Source: Phycisphaerales bacterium (GTDB taxonomy: Bacteria; Planctomycetota; Phycisphaerae; Tepidisphaerales; Tepidisphaeraceae). From it: a stretch of DNA of 64,000 nt. The position numbers and the translations under genes were made by a program. The notes beneath the pieces were generated by a model, which saw only the letters and a program-made list of their open reading frames with translations, ran no database searches and was not told where the DNA came from. The DNA lies in assembly GCA_020853095.1 (NCBI GenBank), contig JADYZN010000050.1, positions 1 to 64,000 on the forward strand, given 5' to 3'. Of this stretch, positions 26,987 through 36,221 are shown in pieces (within the stretch, counting starts at the first letter, position 1; each line of letters begins with the position of its first letter).

Positions 26987-27865
26987 TCAACCCAGCCCCA
27001 GCAGTCCCAGCGCATCGCGTTCGACGATGCCACGGAGCGACTCGCGCGGGATGACCGGCAGGTTGGTTCCCTGGGCCATCAGATTGATGCTGTAAAGGGC
27101 CTCGATGCAGTCGGTGGCGTTGGTGTAGGGGAAATCGCTGCCGAACAGCAGTTTGTCGATCGCGCCGTATTGATGGGCGCTGGTCAGGGCATTGTACGCC
27201 TGCCATGGGCGGGCAAGCAGGCCGCTGACATCGGCGAAAACGTGCGGATGTTTGGCCAGCAGGCAGATGGTTTCATCCACCCAGGGTTGGCCGAGCTGGG
27301 CGATGACGATCCGCAGCTTGGGGAATGCCCGCGCCACCTCGTCAAATAGATAGGGGCGGGCATATTCGAGCTTGCTCTGTTCGGTGAAATGGCTGCCGGA
27401 ATGAACCAACAGGGGCATGTTCAGGCGTTCGGCGATGGCATAAATGCGCATCGCGCGGGAATCGGTGGGGTGAAAATCCTGATTGGCGGGGGAAATGGTG
27501 ACGCCGCGCAGCCGCAGGTCGCCATGGGCGATCAGAATTTCATCCTTGGCCGAGGCTTCGGTGGGGTCGATGCCGGCGAACCCGATCAGTTTTTGAGGAA
27601 AACGATTGACGTAATCGGCGACGTATCGATTGGGGATTTCGGCACGCAGATAACGGCTTTTGAATCCGAGAACGATGGATTTGTCCACCGCGTTGCTTTG
27701 TGCCCAATGGTGGTCGGCATCGGCCGCGGGGACCGATCGCCAGGCGGACCGGCCCGTCGTCGGCCGGGCGCTTTGCCGACGGGTGGATTTCATGGGTTCG
27801 CCAAGGTCCACCTGACCCAGTTGTTCAGGGGACTGCCAGATATGGGTATGACAATCAACGATCAT
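26987..27865 (-). CDS. Amidohydrolase family 2 metal-dependent hydrolase
   Basis: The 292 residues form a TIM-barrel amidohydrolase: the N-terminal metal motif DCHTHIW, the barrel histidine in LLVHSGSHF, a further site in VIAQLGQPWVDE, and the aspartate of LLFGSDFPY. Family members decarboxylate or hydrolyse aromatic acids, lactones and related compounds; the substrate is unclear. The ATG at 27865 directly begins the MIVDCHTH strand, as usual; a longer upstream frame is not supported. It heads a probable three-gene unit with the lipoprotein and GNAT genes. Confidence 0.85.
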   Translation of the reverse strand: MIVDCHTHIWQSPEQLGQVDLGEPMKSTRRQSARPTTGRSAWRSVPAADADHHWAQSNAVDKSIVLGFKSRYLRAEIPNRYVADYVNRFPQKLIGFAGIDPTEASAKDEILIAHGDLRLRGVTISPANQDFHPTDSRAMRIYAIAERLNMPLLVHSGSHFTEQSKLEYARPYLFDEVARAFPKLRIVIAQLGQPWVDETICLLAKHPHVFADVSGLLARPWQAYNALTSAHQYGAIDKLLFGSDFPYTNATDCIEALYSINLMAQGTNLPVIPRESLRGIVERDALGLLGLG

Positions 27866-28120
27866 AAGTCGCTCAAAAGACTCCGCGGAACAAGCATCCC
27901 ACGGCGTCCATGCCCAGGTCGGCAACCTTCTGCGCTTGATTCCCCGAGGCTTCGCCAGCCTTGGCGAAACAAGCACAATGGTATGGATTTGCGGACCTTC
28001 GTCAAAGAACCACAGGTCAGGCCGATCTCACAACCGACACATTGAATCTTATCGGACGTGCGGGCGGATTTCTTTTAGAAAATGTAACCTGCTGTAAAAT
28101 ATGGATTTATGAATGGATTT

Positions 28121-29237
28121 CTATTTGTGTGACTGTTTACGGCGGCGCAATTCGGCGTCGATGAAGCCATCGAGTTCGCCGCGATCGAGGACCGATTCGA
28201 CGTTGGCGGTTTCGACATTGGTGCGATGGTCTTTGACCCGGCGGTCGTCCAGAACGTAGCTGCGGATCTGGTTGCCCCAGGCGATGGACCCTTTTTCGCC
28301 ATACATTTTTTTCAGTTCCTCATCGCGCTTGGCCTGCTCGATGAGTTCGAGTCGGCCTTTGAGCAGCGCGATGGCCAGTTGCTTGTTTTGCTGCTGGGAT
28401 CGCTCAACCGAGCAGGTGACCTGGATGCCGGTGGGTTTGTGGGTGATGCGGACGGCGGTGGCGACTTTGTTGACGTTCTGCCCGCCCGGGCCGCTGGCTC
28501 GGACGAAGGCGACGATTTCCATGTCACCTTCGGGGATTTCGATATCCGAATCATCCTCCTCAAATTCAGGAACCACATCAACCGAGGCGAAGCTGGTCTG
28601 TCGTTTGCCCTGGGCGTTGAACGGGCTGGGGCGGACCAGCCGATGGACGCCCGATTCGGCTCGCATGTAGCCAAAGGCGTATTCGCCGCGAACCAGCAGG
28701 GTGACGTTTTTGATGCCGGCCTGTTCGCCCCAGGTTCGGTCCACCTCGGAGACATCCCAACCGCGTCGCTCGAAATAGTACAGGTACATCCGCAGGAGCA
28801 TCTCGGCCCAGTCCTGGGCTTCGGTGCCGCCGGCGCCGGCGTGGATCTGAACGAAACAGTTCAGGGGGTCGTTTTTGCCATCCAGCAGGGATTGCAATTC
28901 GACTTTTTCGCCGAGTTTTTCAAGTTCGGCCAGTGTGTTGTCGGCTTCTTCGAGGGTCTGGTCATCGGAGGCTTCCTGTCCCAGATCATAGAGCGTACGA
29001 ACATCGTCCAACTGCTGGAGCAGCGAAAGGATGGGTTCGGTGATGGCCTTGAGAACCTTGACCTCGGCGACGATGGTTCGGGCGGATTGCTGGTCGTTCC
29101 AGAAATCGGCCTGCCCCATTTTTTCTTCAAGTTCCTTGCGGCGGGAGAGTTTGGCGGGCCAGTCAAAGAGAGTCCCGGATCGCGATGATCCGGGCCGAAA
29201 GGTTTTCGATCGCCTGCGGGATGTTGTCGTGAATCAT
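28121..29237 (-). CDS. prfB: Peptide chain release factor 2, with programmed +1 frameshift
   Basis: Recognises UGA and UAA stop codons. Translation starts at the ATG at 29237 ([16 protein letters not shown]), reaches CTT TGA C at codon 25, and must shift +1 to continue [12 protein letters not shown] to 28121, giving about 371 residues. The stop-recognition tripeptide SPF lies in VRPSPFNAQ and the catalytic loop in [11 protein letters not shown]. The in-frame UGA makes RF2 control its own synthesis, as in Escherichia coli. The ATG at 29119 would drop the conserved N-terminal helix. The start has no strong Shine-Dalgarno sequence. Confidence 0.95.
29162..29168 (-). promoter_or_regulatory. prfB programmed +1 frameshift site
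   Basis: On the minus strand the sequence is CTTTGAC, the canonical RF2 slippery codon plus UGA with following C. A short G-run (CGGGAC) lies upstream but is spaced one codon further than the classical stimulatory Shine-Dalgarno sequence, so shift efficiency may differ. Confidence 0.93.
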
Positions 29238-29293
29238 GTGGGGGACTGTAGCGGGTGAATCGGGCAGGGGCAACAGCGCGGGTTCAAGCGGTT

Positions 29294-30016
29294 TCATCGG
29301 GTGCGATGTTCCAGCCCCTCGTCGCCGGCGATGATCGCTTCATGCGCCAGGCCGATGAACAGGCCGGTTTCGACAATGCCGGCGCGGGATTTGAGGGCGG
29401 ATTGCAGTTGTTCGGGGTCGTCGATGCGGCTGAATCGACAGTCGTAGATGTAATTGCCGTTGTCGGTGGTGTAGAGGGCATCCTGCGCTTTTCGCAGGAT
29501 GGGGGTTGCGCCAAGCGAACGGAGAAATCGTTCGTGGGATTCATGGCCGAAGGGAGCCACCTCAACCGGCAGGGGCGATTTGACGCCCAGTGCGGGGACG
29601 GATTTGGAGGAATCGGCGATGATCAACAGCCGGCGGGAGTTCTGGGCGACGATTTTTTCGCGCAACAGCGCCCCGCCCAGGCCTTTGATGAGGTTGAGAT
29701 GAGGGTCGATTTCGTCGGCGCCGTCGATGGTCAGGTCGGGCGTGGGACATTCCACCAGGCTCGCCAGGGGGATGCCCAGATATTGCGCCCGCCGTTCGGA
29801 TTGGCGGGAGGTGGGAACGCCGCGAAGGTCGGCCAATCGGCCGGTTTTGATCGCGGCGGCCAGCGCCTGCAGGAAATAGTCGGCCGTGGAGCCGGTCCCC
29901 AAACCAAGGACCATCCCGCTTTGAACCTGTTCCAAGGCCGCCTCGGCGGCGCGCTGTTTTGGATTCATCACCAGAAAGATATCGGCCGGACTTCGCGGCG
30001 ACAATGGTGCGGTCAT
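29294..30016 (-). CDS. rpiA: Ribose-5-phosphate isomerase A
   Basis: Interconverts ribulose- and ribose-5-phosphate in the pentose phosphate pathway. Motifs GLGTGSTADYF, the catalytic DGADEID, and KGLGGALLREK are intact, as is ADSSKSV near residue 138. The 240 residues include about 15 extra at the N-terminus if the ATG overlapping the previous stop (ATGA at 30013-30016) is used; an internal ATG (MNPKQRAAE) is an alternative. It is coupled to the TIM-barrel isomerase upstream. Confidence 0.95.
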   Translation of the reverse strand: MTAPLSPRSPADIFLVMNPKQRAAEAALEQVQSGMVLGLGTGSTADYFLQALAAAIKTGRLADLRGVPTSRQSERRAQYLGIPLASLVECPTPDLTIDGADEIDPHLNLIKGLGGALLREKIVAQNSRRLLIIADSSKSVPALGVKSPLPVEVAPFGHESHERFLRSLGATPILRKAQDALYTTDNGNYIYDCRFSRIDDPEQLQSALKSRAGIVETGLFIGLAHEAIIAGDEGLEHRTR

Positions 30017-30849
30017 GGTGTCGAAAGATCGACGCTTTCCATCAATTTTCGCGTGGCCAGCCAGCCCAGCCGGGCGGCGGCCGCAGGCGGCATGGCGGAC
30101 AATTGCGGGCTGAAGACTTCCAGCGAACAGCCGCCGGCGTAACCGGCTTTTTTCAAAGCGGCCAGGAATCCGGGCAGGTCGATGACCCCTTCTCCGGGCA
30201 AAACCCGTTCAAAATCCTGTAATTTCGCCAAAGGAAGATCGGGCGCATCGTTGATATGAACCCAGACGATCCGATCCGCAGGCAGGCAGGCCAGTTGATC
30301 GAAACTGACCTGCGCGGCATGGCAATGGAACGAATCGACCAGCAAGCCGGCGTTTGGACCGACCTCATCGGCCAGTTCCAGCATCTGGCCCGGCGAGAAG
30401 ATGAATTCGTGCCGGCCCTGACGTCGCAGGTGTTCGGGGGCGACAAATTCCAACCCCAGCCGCAGGCCATGATCGGCCAGCAATCGGGCAATGGGACCAA
30501 GCCGCTGGACGTGAAATCGCCAGTTTTCCATCAACGGCCGGTCGGCTGATGGCAGGATATAGGTGCAACAGCGATCGATGGCCAGCTCGGCGGCGATTTT
30601 CGCCTGGGCATCCAGATGTCGCAGATCATCGGCCGACAGGGGATTGGGGCCGCGCCATTCGGGCAATCCCCAGGCGCCAAAACGCAGCTTATGGCGCTCA
30701 TACACCCGCCGGAGGTCATCGGCTCCATGTTCCACCCCATGGGACAAATCGACATCCGCCCCATGAAAGCCGGATTCTGCGGCGATGGCGACAAATTGTT
30801 CCATTGCCAGCCCCCGGCCGGCGGTTCCTCGATCCAGACAGCAATACAT
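30013..30849 (-). CDS. Sugar phosphate isomerase/epimerase (AP-endonuclease-2 TIM barrel)
   Basis: A 278-residue xylose-isomerase-like barrel. Metal ligands expected for the family can be seen in LGLEFVAPEH (Glu), LLVDSFHCH (Asp, His), VWVHINDAP (His) and the final SLEVFSPQ (Glu). Such enzymes isomerise or epimerise ketoses and inositols. GAGAGA precedes the ATG. Four-base overlap with rpiA suggests it feeds a pentose or ketose into the pentose phosphate pathway, an inference from position only. Confidence 0.85.
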   Translation of the reverse strand: MYCCLDRGTAGRGLAMEQFVAIAAESGFHGADVDLSHGVEHGADDLRRVYERHKLRFGAWGLPEWRGPNPLSADDLRHLDAQAKIAAELAIDRCCTYILPSADRPLMENWRFHVQRLGPIARLLADHGLRLGLEFVAPEHLRRQGRHEFIFSPGQMLELADEVGPNAGLLVDSFHCHAAQVSFDQLACLPADRIVWVHINDAPDLPLAKLQDFERVLPGEGVIDLPGFLAALKKAGYAGGCSLEVFSPQLSAMPPAAAARLGWLATRKLMESVDLSTP

Positions 30850-30947
30850 TAAAATTTCTCTCTTTCGTTGTTTGGGAGGTTGGCATGATACAATGTGGCA
30901 TCCGTGTTAGACACTGTGGGTGATTCAGTACAACGCCGCGACATCCC

Positions 30948-31610
30948 ATGAACGCCAAACTCCGCAGCACGCTTCGACGCGCCCTGACGGTCGTGGATGA
31001 ACACGACTTAAAAGGCGCTCGTCTGCTGGATGATGCCCAGCGGACCTGGCAGCGCGTGCGCCGATTCCTGGACATGGGTTTGATCGGCCCGGGCGCGGAT
31101 GTCGAGGCGCTGGAGCTGGCCTGTTATGCGATGCAACTGCCGTTGCGGCAGGTCAAAATGCTTCCGGCCGGACGGCTGGGGCGGACGAATCTGCGTGACC
31201 GGGCGGAACAGTCGGCCGAGTTGCTGGTGGGTCTGCTGGGAGAGCAGGCGGAGGAGTCGCTCCTGGACCGCGCTACGAGAATGCTGCACGAATCGCCGCA
31301 GCGATCGCCGGTGCTGGATGAGGCCAAGGTGCTGGCGGATGCGGTCAACCTGGACGATTTCGGCGTGACGGGGTTGTTTATGCAGGCCATTCAGATCAGC
31401 CGGCAGGGGGATGGATTGTCGCAGGTGGCCGAGGGGTGCGAGAAAAGGGAGCAATACGGATATTGGGAAGCCCGGCTGAAAGATGGGTTTCATTTTGAGC
31501 CGGTCCGGCAGATCGCCACCCGCCGATTGGCCGAATCCCGGCAGGTGGCGGCTTTACTCCTGGGCGAATTGGCGGAAGATCGGGCGCGTGAAAACCATAC
31601 TGAGCGCTGA
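30948..31610 (+). CDS. HD-domain-like protein with degenerate metal site
   Basis: A 220-residue all-helical protein. LDEAKVLADAVNLDDFGVTGLF resembles the EAKxVxDADRLDxxGxxG part of HD-family phosphohydrolases, but the DADRLD core is AVNLDD and no HD pair is apparent before it, so catalysis is unlikely. The remainder shows no known domain. No good Shine-Dalgarno sequence precedes the ATG. The downstream deaminase gene starts inside its last 23 bases, indicating a two-gene operon. Confidence 0.55.
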   Translation: MNAKLRSTLRRALTVVDEHDLKGARLLDDAQRTWQRVRRFLDMGLIGPGADVEALELACYAMQLPLRQVKMLPAGRLGRTNLRDRAEQSAELLVGLLGEQAEESLLDRATRMLHESPQRSPVLDEAKVLADAVNLDDFGVTGLFMQAIQISRQGDGLSQVAEGCEKREQYGYWEARLKDGFHFEPVRQIATRRLAESRQVAALLLGELAEDRARENHTER

Positions 31611-32814
31611 TTGGGTCTGTCCAATGATCGAGCCGCCGATGCGGGATGGGGCGGTGGTGTTTGAAGGGGGACGGGTGGCGGAGGTGGGGAATGCCGCCGA
31701 CATCCGCCGGCGGCATGCGCAGGCTCATCACATTCATCTGGTTAATCGGGCGATTGTGCCGGGATTGATCAACGCCCACGCGCACCTGGAGCTGTCGCAC
31801 CTGCGGGCGGAGGATTTGCCGCACGACACGTTTGTGCAATGGGTGGTGGGGCTTCGCGCGATGATGCGGGGCGGCGGCGTGGACCCGGCGGCCAGCGCGT
31901 TGGAAGGGGCGAGGCAATCGGTGCGGTTCGGGGTGACGCACATCGGGGATATTTCACGCTCCTGCCGGGCCACGCGCGGGGCATTGCGACAGGGGCCGGC
32001 GCGGATCACCAGTTTTGGCGAGGCACTGGGGTTGGCGAGATTGCGGCCGAATTTTGAGGATGGTCTGCCCGGGGCGCTGGATGATTCCTCCCAAAGCGAT
32101 CTGCTGCGCATCGGCCTCAGCCCGCATTCACCCTACACGGTGGACTTGGCGGGATATCGACAATGCCTGGAACTGTCTCGCGAAAGGGGCATTCCGCTGG
32201 CGACCCATCTGGCGGAAGTGCCTCAGGAGCGGGAATTTCTCATCGAACAGTCCGGCCCGCTGCGTGGATTGTGGGACCAGATCGGGCTGTGGTCCGATCC
32301 GGTGGAAACATTCAAAGGTTCGCCTCTGGAAATGGCCCGGGCCATCGGACTGTTGGAATATCCCACGCTCCTGGCCCACGTCAACGACTGCACGGAGGAG
32401 GAACTGGCGTGGCTCAAACAAGGCAACGCCTCGGTGGTCTATTGCCCGCGCACGCACGCCTATTTCAACCGCCCCGCCCACCCGTGGCGGCGGATGATGG
32501 AACTGGGGATCAACGTCGCGGCGGGGACGGACAGCTGCGCCAGCTCGCCCGATCTGAACCTGCTGGCCGAGTTGCGGCTGTTGCACCAGCAATCACCCGA
32601 TGTGCCGGTGAAACGAATCTGGCACATGGGGACGATCAACGCGGCCAGGGCGTTGCGCTGCGATGGAGGGCAGATCGCCCCCGGCGGCCCGGCCGACCTG
32701 GTGGCGTTCAACGTTCAGGGCGATGATCCGCTGACTGAAATCCTTGAAAACAACCTCATCCCCAATCGCGTATGGATCGGCGGAACGATCATCCCCCCGC
32801 AATCGCCCCAATGA
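31588..32814 (+). CDS. Amidohydrolase of the aminofutalosine/adenosine-type deaminase group
   Basis: A 408-residue TRZ/ATZ-like hydrolase. The metal site has [10 protein letters not shown] (HxH), LATHLAEV (His), LLAHVNDC (His) and [18 protein letters not shown] (Asp). The N-terminal strand [10 protein letters not shown] starts at a GTG (31588) that overlaps the HD-like gene; no better ATG precedes the metal motif. The group deaminates cytosine, S-adenosylhomocysteine, 5'-deoxyadenosine or aminofutalosine (menaquinone pathway), and the last is common in planctomycetes; the exact substrate cannot be assigned. Its 3' end overlaps the convergent MoaD-like gene by 26 bp. Confidence 0.82.
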   Translation: MKTILSADWVCPMIEPPMRDGAVVFEGGRVAEVGNAADIRRRHAQAHHIHLVNRAIVPGLINAHAHLELSHLRAEDLPHDTFVQWVVGLRAMMRGGGVDPAASALEGARQSVRFGVTHIGDISRSCRATRGALRQGPARITSFGEALGLARLRPNFEDGLPGALDDSSQSDLLRIGLSPHSPYTVDLAGYRQCLELSRERGIPLATHLAEVPQEREFLIEQSGPLRGLWDQIGLWSDPVETFKGSPLEMARAIGLLEYPTLLAHVNDCTEEELAWLKQGNASVVYCPRTHAYFNRPAHPWRRMMELGINVAAGTDSCASSPDLNLLAELRLLHQQSPDVPVKRIWHMGTINAARALRCDGGQIAPGGPADLVAFNVQGDDPLTEILENNLIPNRVWIGGTIIPPQSPQ

Positions 32815-33085
32815 TGAAAAACGGTTCCGTGCCCTGTCCCACGGCATCCGGCAGCGGCGTGTCGGCCGGCTGGTTGGACCAGTCCTCCTGACAGACGAAA
32901 AACCGCACCAACGGCCTGCGCCGAAGGGTCACGTGGTCGCGGATCGTGCCGCGCAGCATGGGATATCGCGATTCCACCGCATCCAGAATCGATGCGATGG
33001 TGATGACACCACGGACCTCCAGCCGCACCTCGCGGTCGACGGTCGCCAGGGTTCTCAGATGTTGGGGAAGGACGACTCGAATCAT
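32789..33085 (-). CDS. MoaD/ThiS-type ubiquitin-like sulfur-carrier protein
   Basis: A 98-residue beta-grasp protein starting [13 protein letters not shown] and ending [10 protein letters not shown]. The C-terminal Gly-Gly is what activating enzymes adenylate and thiocarboxylate in MoaD and Thi[10 protein letters not shown] closely follows the MoaD pattern ...PAIAGG. No moaE, moeB or thi genes are near; instead it is 16 bp downstream of a BNR-propeller gene and clearly in its operon. The ATG at 33085 is chosen over a TTG two codons earlier. Confidence 0.85.
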   Translation of the reverse strand: MIRVVLPQHLRTLATVDREVRLEVRGVITIASILDAVESRYPMLRGTIRDHVTLRRRPLVRFFVCQEDWSNQPADTPLPDAVGQGTEPFFIIGAIAGG

Positions 33086-33101
33086 GGCCAAAAGCGGTCG
33101 A

Positions 33102-34286
33102 TTATTTCAACGTCTGCACTTCCACCGACAAGACCGCGGGCAAATCCCGCACGATGGCGGACCATGAATCGCCCGAATCGGCCGAGGCGTACACCTGCCC
33201 GCCGGTGGTGCCGAAATAGATGCCGCATTCATCCATCGAATCCACCGCCATCGCATCGCGCAGGATGTTCACGTAACAATCCTTCTGCGGCAGGCCGTTG
33301 GTCAGCGCTTCCCATTCGTTGCCGCCGGTGCGGCTGCGGTAGACGCGCAATTTGCCTTCCGGTGGATAATGCTCGCTGTCGCTCTTGATCGGCACGACGT
33401 AGACCGTTTGCGGCTCGTGCGCGTGAACGTCGATCGGAAACCCGAAATCGGTGGGAAGGTTTCCGCTCACCTCGTACCACGATTCGCCGGCGTTGTCCGA
33501 TCGCATCACATCCCAATGCTTCTGCATGTACAACACCTGTGGCTTGTCGCGGTGCAGGGCGATTCGATGCACGCAATGGCCCACTTCCGCCTCCGGATTG
33601 GGAATGTAATTGGATTTCAATCCCTTGTTGATCGGCTTCCAGGACTTTCCGCCATCGTCCGTGCGAAACGCGCCGGCCGCCGAAATGGCGATGTACATCC
33701 GCAGCGGGTTGGTCGGGTCGAGCAGGATCGTGTGCAACCCCATGCCTCCAGCGCCCGGCATCCATTTGTCGCCGTGGGCCTGCCGCAGGCCGGCCAGTTC
33801 ATTCCACGTCCTGCCCCCGTCGGTGGTCTTGAACATCGCCGCATCCTCCACGCCGGCATAAACCGTCTGCGGATCGCTCAACGACGGTTCCAGATGCCAC
33901 ACCCGCTTGAATTCCCAGGGATGCTGCGTGCCATCGTACCACTGGTGGGTCGTCAACGGCCGGCCGGTCGCATCGGAGGTGTCATAGACGAATTTATTGC
34001 TCTCCCCCAGGGGAAACCCTTCGGGGGATTTTAATTCCTGCCCCGCGGGCGTCCCCGGCTGATGCCAGGTCTTTCCACCATCGTCCGACCGTTGAATGAT
34101 CTGCCCGAACCAGCCGCTGGTCTGCGAGGCGTAAATTCGGTTCGGATCGGCCGCCGACCCTTTCATGTGAAAAATCTCCCACCCCGCGAAATGCGGCCCG
34201 CTGACCTCCCATTTGCGGCGGCTGCCATCCGAACTGAGAATAAACGCACCCTTGCGTGTGCCCACAAGAACCCGTACGCAACTCAT
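33102..34286 (-). CDS. BNR/sortilin-like beta-propeller protein
   Basis: A 394-residue cytoplasmic propeller with repeated Asp boxes: [49 protein letters not shown], and [12 protein letters not shown]. The N-terminal [17 protein letters not shown] is typical of the group annotated as WD40/YVTN/BNR-like or exo-alpha-sialidase. There is no signal peptide. No sialidase FRIP arginine motif is evident, so enzymatic activity is doubtful. It is read from the promoter at 34364-34391 and followed by the MoaD-like gene. Confidence 0.85.
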   Translation of the reverse strand: MSCVRVLVGTRKGAFILSSDGSRRKWEVSGPHFAGWEIFHMKGSAADPNRIYASQTSGWFGQIIQRSDDGGKTWHQPGTPAGQELKSPEGFPLGESNKFVYDTSDATGRPLTTHQWYDGTQHPWEFKRVWHLEPSLSDPQTVYAGVEDAAMFKTTDGGRTWNELAGLRQAHGDKWMPGAGGMGLHTILLDPTNPLRMYIAISAAGAFRTDDGGKSWKPINKGLKSNYIPNPEAEVGHCVHRIALHRDKPQVLYMQKHWDVMRSDNAGESWYEVSGNLPTDFGFPIDVHAHEPQTVYVVPIKSDSEHYPPEGKLRVYRSRTGGNEWEALTNGLPQKDCYVNILRDAMAVDSMDECGIYFGTTGGQVYASADSGDSWSAIVRDLPAVLSVEVQTLK

Positions 34287-34363
34287 TGGTCCATCCTTCC
34301 AATCTGGTCCGGCCCTCAATATCCGAAGACCGATGGTTTCTTCTTATTTATGTAATGCTCGCT

Positions 34364-34391
34364 ATAATATGTATTAAAAATAGCTTGTCAA
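34364..34391 (-). promoter_or_regulatory. Promoter of the BNR-propeller/MoaD-like operon
   Basis: On the minus strand TTGACA (34391-34386) and TATTAT (34369-34364) are 16 bp apart, with a leader of about 70 nt. The surrounding 100 bp are unusually AT-rich for this genome. Confidence 0.7.
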
Positions 34392-34412
34392 AGAAAAAAA
34401 TATTGTAGAATA

Positions 34413-34426
34413 GGATAAATATATCC
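34413..34426 (+). promoter_or_regulatory. Possible TetR operator before the tetR gene
   Basis: GGATA (34413-34417) and TATCC (34422-34426) form an inverted repeat just ahead of the ribosome-binding site CCGGAG, with TAGAAT nearby as a possible -10. The arms are short, so this is a candidate only. Confidence 0.35.
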
Positions 34427-34436
34427 GGAGATGCGC

Positions 34437-35060
34437 ATGCCACGCGGACGGCCGCGACTATTCAATCCCGACAAGGCACTTGATGCCGCGTTGATGCTGT
34501 TTTGGCGGCACGGCTATGAGGGGACTTCGTTGGCGGCGCTGGCCGAGGCGATGGACATCAACATGCCCAGTCTCTACGGCGCTTTTGGCAACAAGGAATC
34601 GCTCTTTCGCAAGGCCCTGGTCCGTTACATCGAACGACCCGCATCGTATCTGTCCAACGCCCTCAAGACGCCCGATGTCCGCCTGGCGATCAGGAAGATG
34701 TTTCAGGGGGCCATCGACATGGTGATGGAGCCGGGACATCCGGATGGATGCCTGCTGGTGCAGGGGGCGCTGGCATCCGGTCCCGCATCGGAATGGGTTC
34801 GGCGGGAATTGAGCCAGCGCCGGGCCGGCGCCGAGGCGGCCGTCCGCCGTCGTCTCGAACGGGCTGTGGATGAGGCGGACCTTCCCGCCTCCACCGATCC
34901 GGCCCGATTGGCCCGTTATCTGATCACCGTCCTCTGGGGCATGTCGGTGCAGGCCGCCGGCGGCGCGACCCGCGAACAACTGCTCGACATCTCCAACCAC
35001 GCCCTGCGCGCATTGCCACCCGACCACAAGGTGGCTAAGTTATCGCTCCATTCAGCTTGA
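34437..35060 (+). CDS. TetR/AcrR-family transcriptional regulator
   Basis: A 207-residue regulator with N-terminal helix-turn-helix: ALDAALMLFWRHGYEGTSLAALAEA, then MPSLYGAFGNKESLFRKAL. The C-terminal helical ligand domain is variable. The ATG at 34437 (MPRGRPRLF) has CCGGAG 6 nt upstream, whereas the ATG two codons earlier abuts it. The next gene, a sialidase-like propeller, begins 11 bp after its stop, so the regulator probably controls that gene. Confidence 0.92.
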   Translation: MPRGRPRLFNPDKALDAALMLFWRHGYEGTSLAALAEAMDINMPSLYGAFGNKESLFRKALVRYIERPASYLSNALKTPDVRLAIRKMFQGAIDMVMEPGHPDGCLLVQGALASGPASEWVRRELSQRRAGAEAAVRRRLERAVDEADLPASTDPARLARYLITVLWGMSVQAAGGATREQLLDISNHALRALPPDHKVAKLSLHSA

Positions 35061-35071
35061 AGGAGCAATCA

Positions 35072-36193
35072 ATGAAGGTGGTGGATTCGGGTTTGGTGGT
35101 TGCATCACGTCCCAAAACAGATGCCGCCAGTTGTTGCTTTCCTTCGATTTGCGTTCTGGACAACGGGCGATGGCTGGCGGGAATGAGGATCGGGCCGGCC
35201 AAAATGAGCCGGATGCAGCGGGCCTGCATCTGCTGGTCGGATGATCAGGGCAAAACGTGGTCTGCGACGATTGAGGTGGCCGGCCCGCTCAATGTGGATG
35301 GCAAGCCGGGAACCTGGCGCACCATCGGCCTGACGGCGCTGGGCGGCAACCGCGTGGCCGCGGTCATCTGCCGGGAAGATGCCGTCAACCCGTTTTTGCC
35401 CATGTTCAACGAATCGACCGAAGGTCTGATCGACATGAAACTGTTCACCGTTGTCTCCGAAGATGGCGGCGAACATTTTTCCGCGCCCCAGCCGGTTCGA
35501 TGCGGCAAATACGACTCGGTTCCCACACCCGCCACGGGGCCGATGCTGGCTCTGCCCAATGGCCGCTGGGCGGTGCAATTTGAAGTCAACAAGCACTACA
35601 ACGACCCGACCCCCTGGCAACATTCCTCGGCGCTGACCTTCTCATCCGACCAGGGCAAAACCTGGGGAGATGTGCTGGACATTCATACCGATCCTCAACG
35701 ACGGATCTTCTGCTGGGACCAGCGAATCGCGACATCGGGCAACACCGTCGTCGCGGCCTTCTGGACGTTTGACCAGAAGGAAAACCGTTATCTGAACATC
35801 CACAGTCGCAAATCAACTGATGGGGCCAGGACGTGGGGGCCGCTGGAAGACACCGGCATCCCCGGCCAGCCTGCCCGGCTGGTCATGGTGGATGAGCATC
35901 GTTGGATCATGGTCTACGTTGACCGCACCTCGACGCCGGCGATCCGCGCCCGCCTCAGCACCGACGGCGGTAAGAGCTGGCCTCAATCCGATGACATCCT
36001 CATTCATCAACGCCAGTTGCGCACGCAGACCTGGAACAAAGGCTCGATGCAGGATGCCTGGGCCGAAATGAATGCCTTTTCCATCGGCCTGCCGGATGCG
36101 ATCCGAATGCCCAATGGCGATGCCCTGGCGGTCTTCTACAGCGGCGACCACCACGACTACACGGACATCAACTGGGTGCGGCTGCGGGCGTAA
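35072..36193 (+). CDS. Sialidase-family (BNR/Asp-box) protein
   Basis: A 373-residue six-bladed propeller without signal peptide. Asp boxes: WSDDQGKTWSAT, VSEDGGEHFSAP, FSSDQGKTWGDV, STDGARTWGPL, and STDGGKSWPQS. It ends NWVRLRA, similar to the gene at 12. AAGGAG precedes this ATG by 7 nt. Family members include sialidases and proteins that only bind glycans; the catalytic arginine triad could not be confirmed by eye. Its operon partner is the TetR regulator. Confidence 0.82.
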   Translation: MKVVDSGLVVASRPKTDAASCCFPSICVLDNGRWLAGMRIGPAKMSRMQRACICWSDDQGKTWSATIEVAGPLNVDGKPGTWRTIGLTALGGNRVAAVICREDAVNPFLPMFNESTEGLIDMKLFTVVSEDGGEHFSAPQPVRCGKYDSVPTPATGPMLALPNGRWAVQFEVNKHYNDPTPWQHSSALTFSSDQGKTWGDVLDIHTDPQRRIFCWDQRIATSGNTVVAAFWTFDQKENRYLNIHSRKSTDGARTWGPLEDTGIPGQPARLVMVDEHRWIMVYVDRTSTPAIRARLSTDGGKSWPQSDDILIHQRQLRTQTWNKGSMQDAWAEMNAFSIGLPDAIRMPNGDALAVFYSGDHHDYTDINWVRLRA

Positions 36194-36221
36194 TGCTCAT
36201 TGCAGGCTTGGCGGCACGCCG

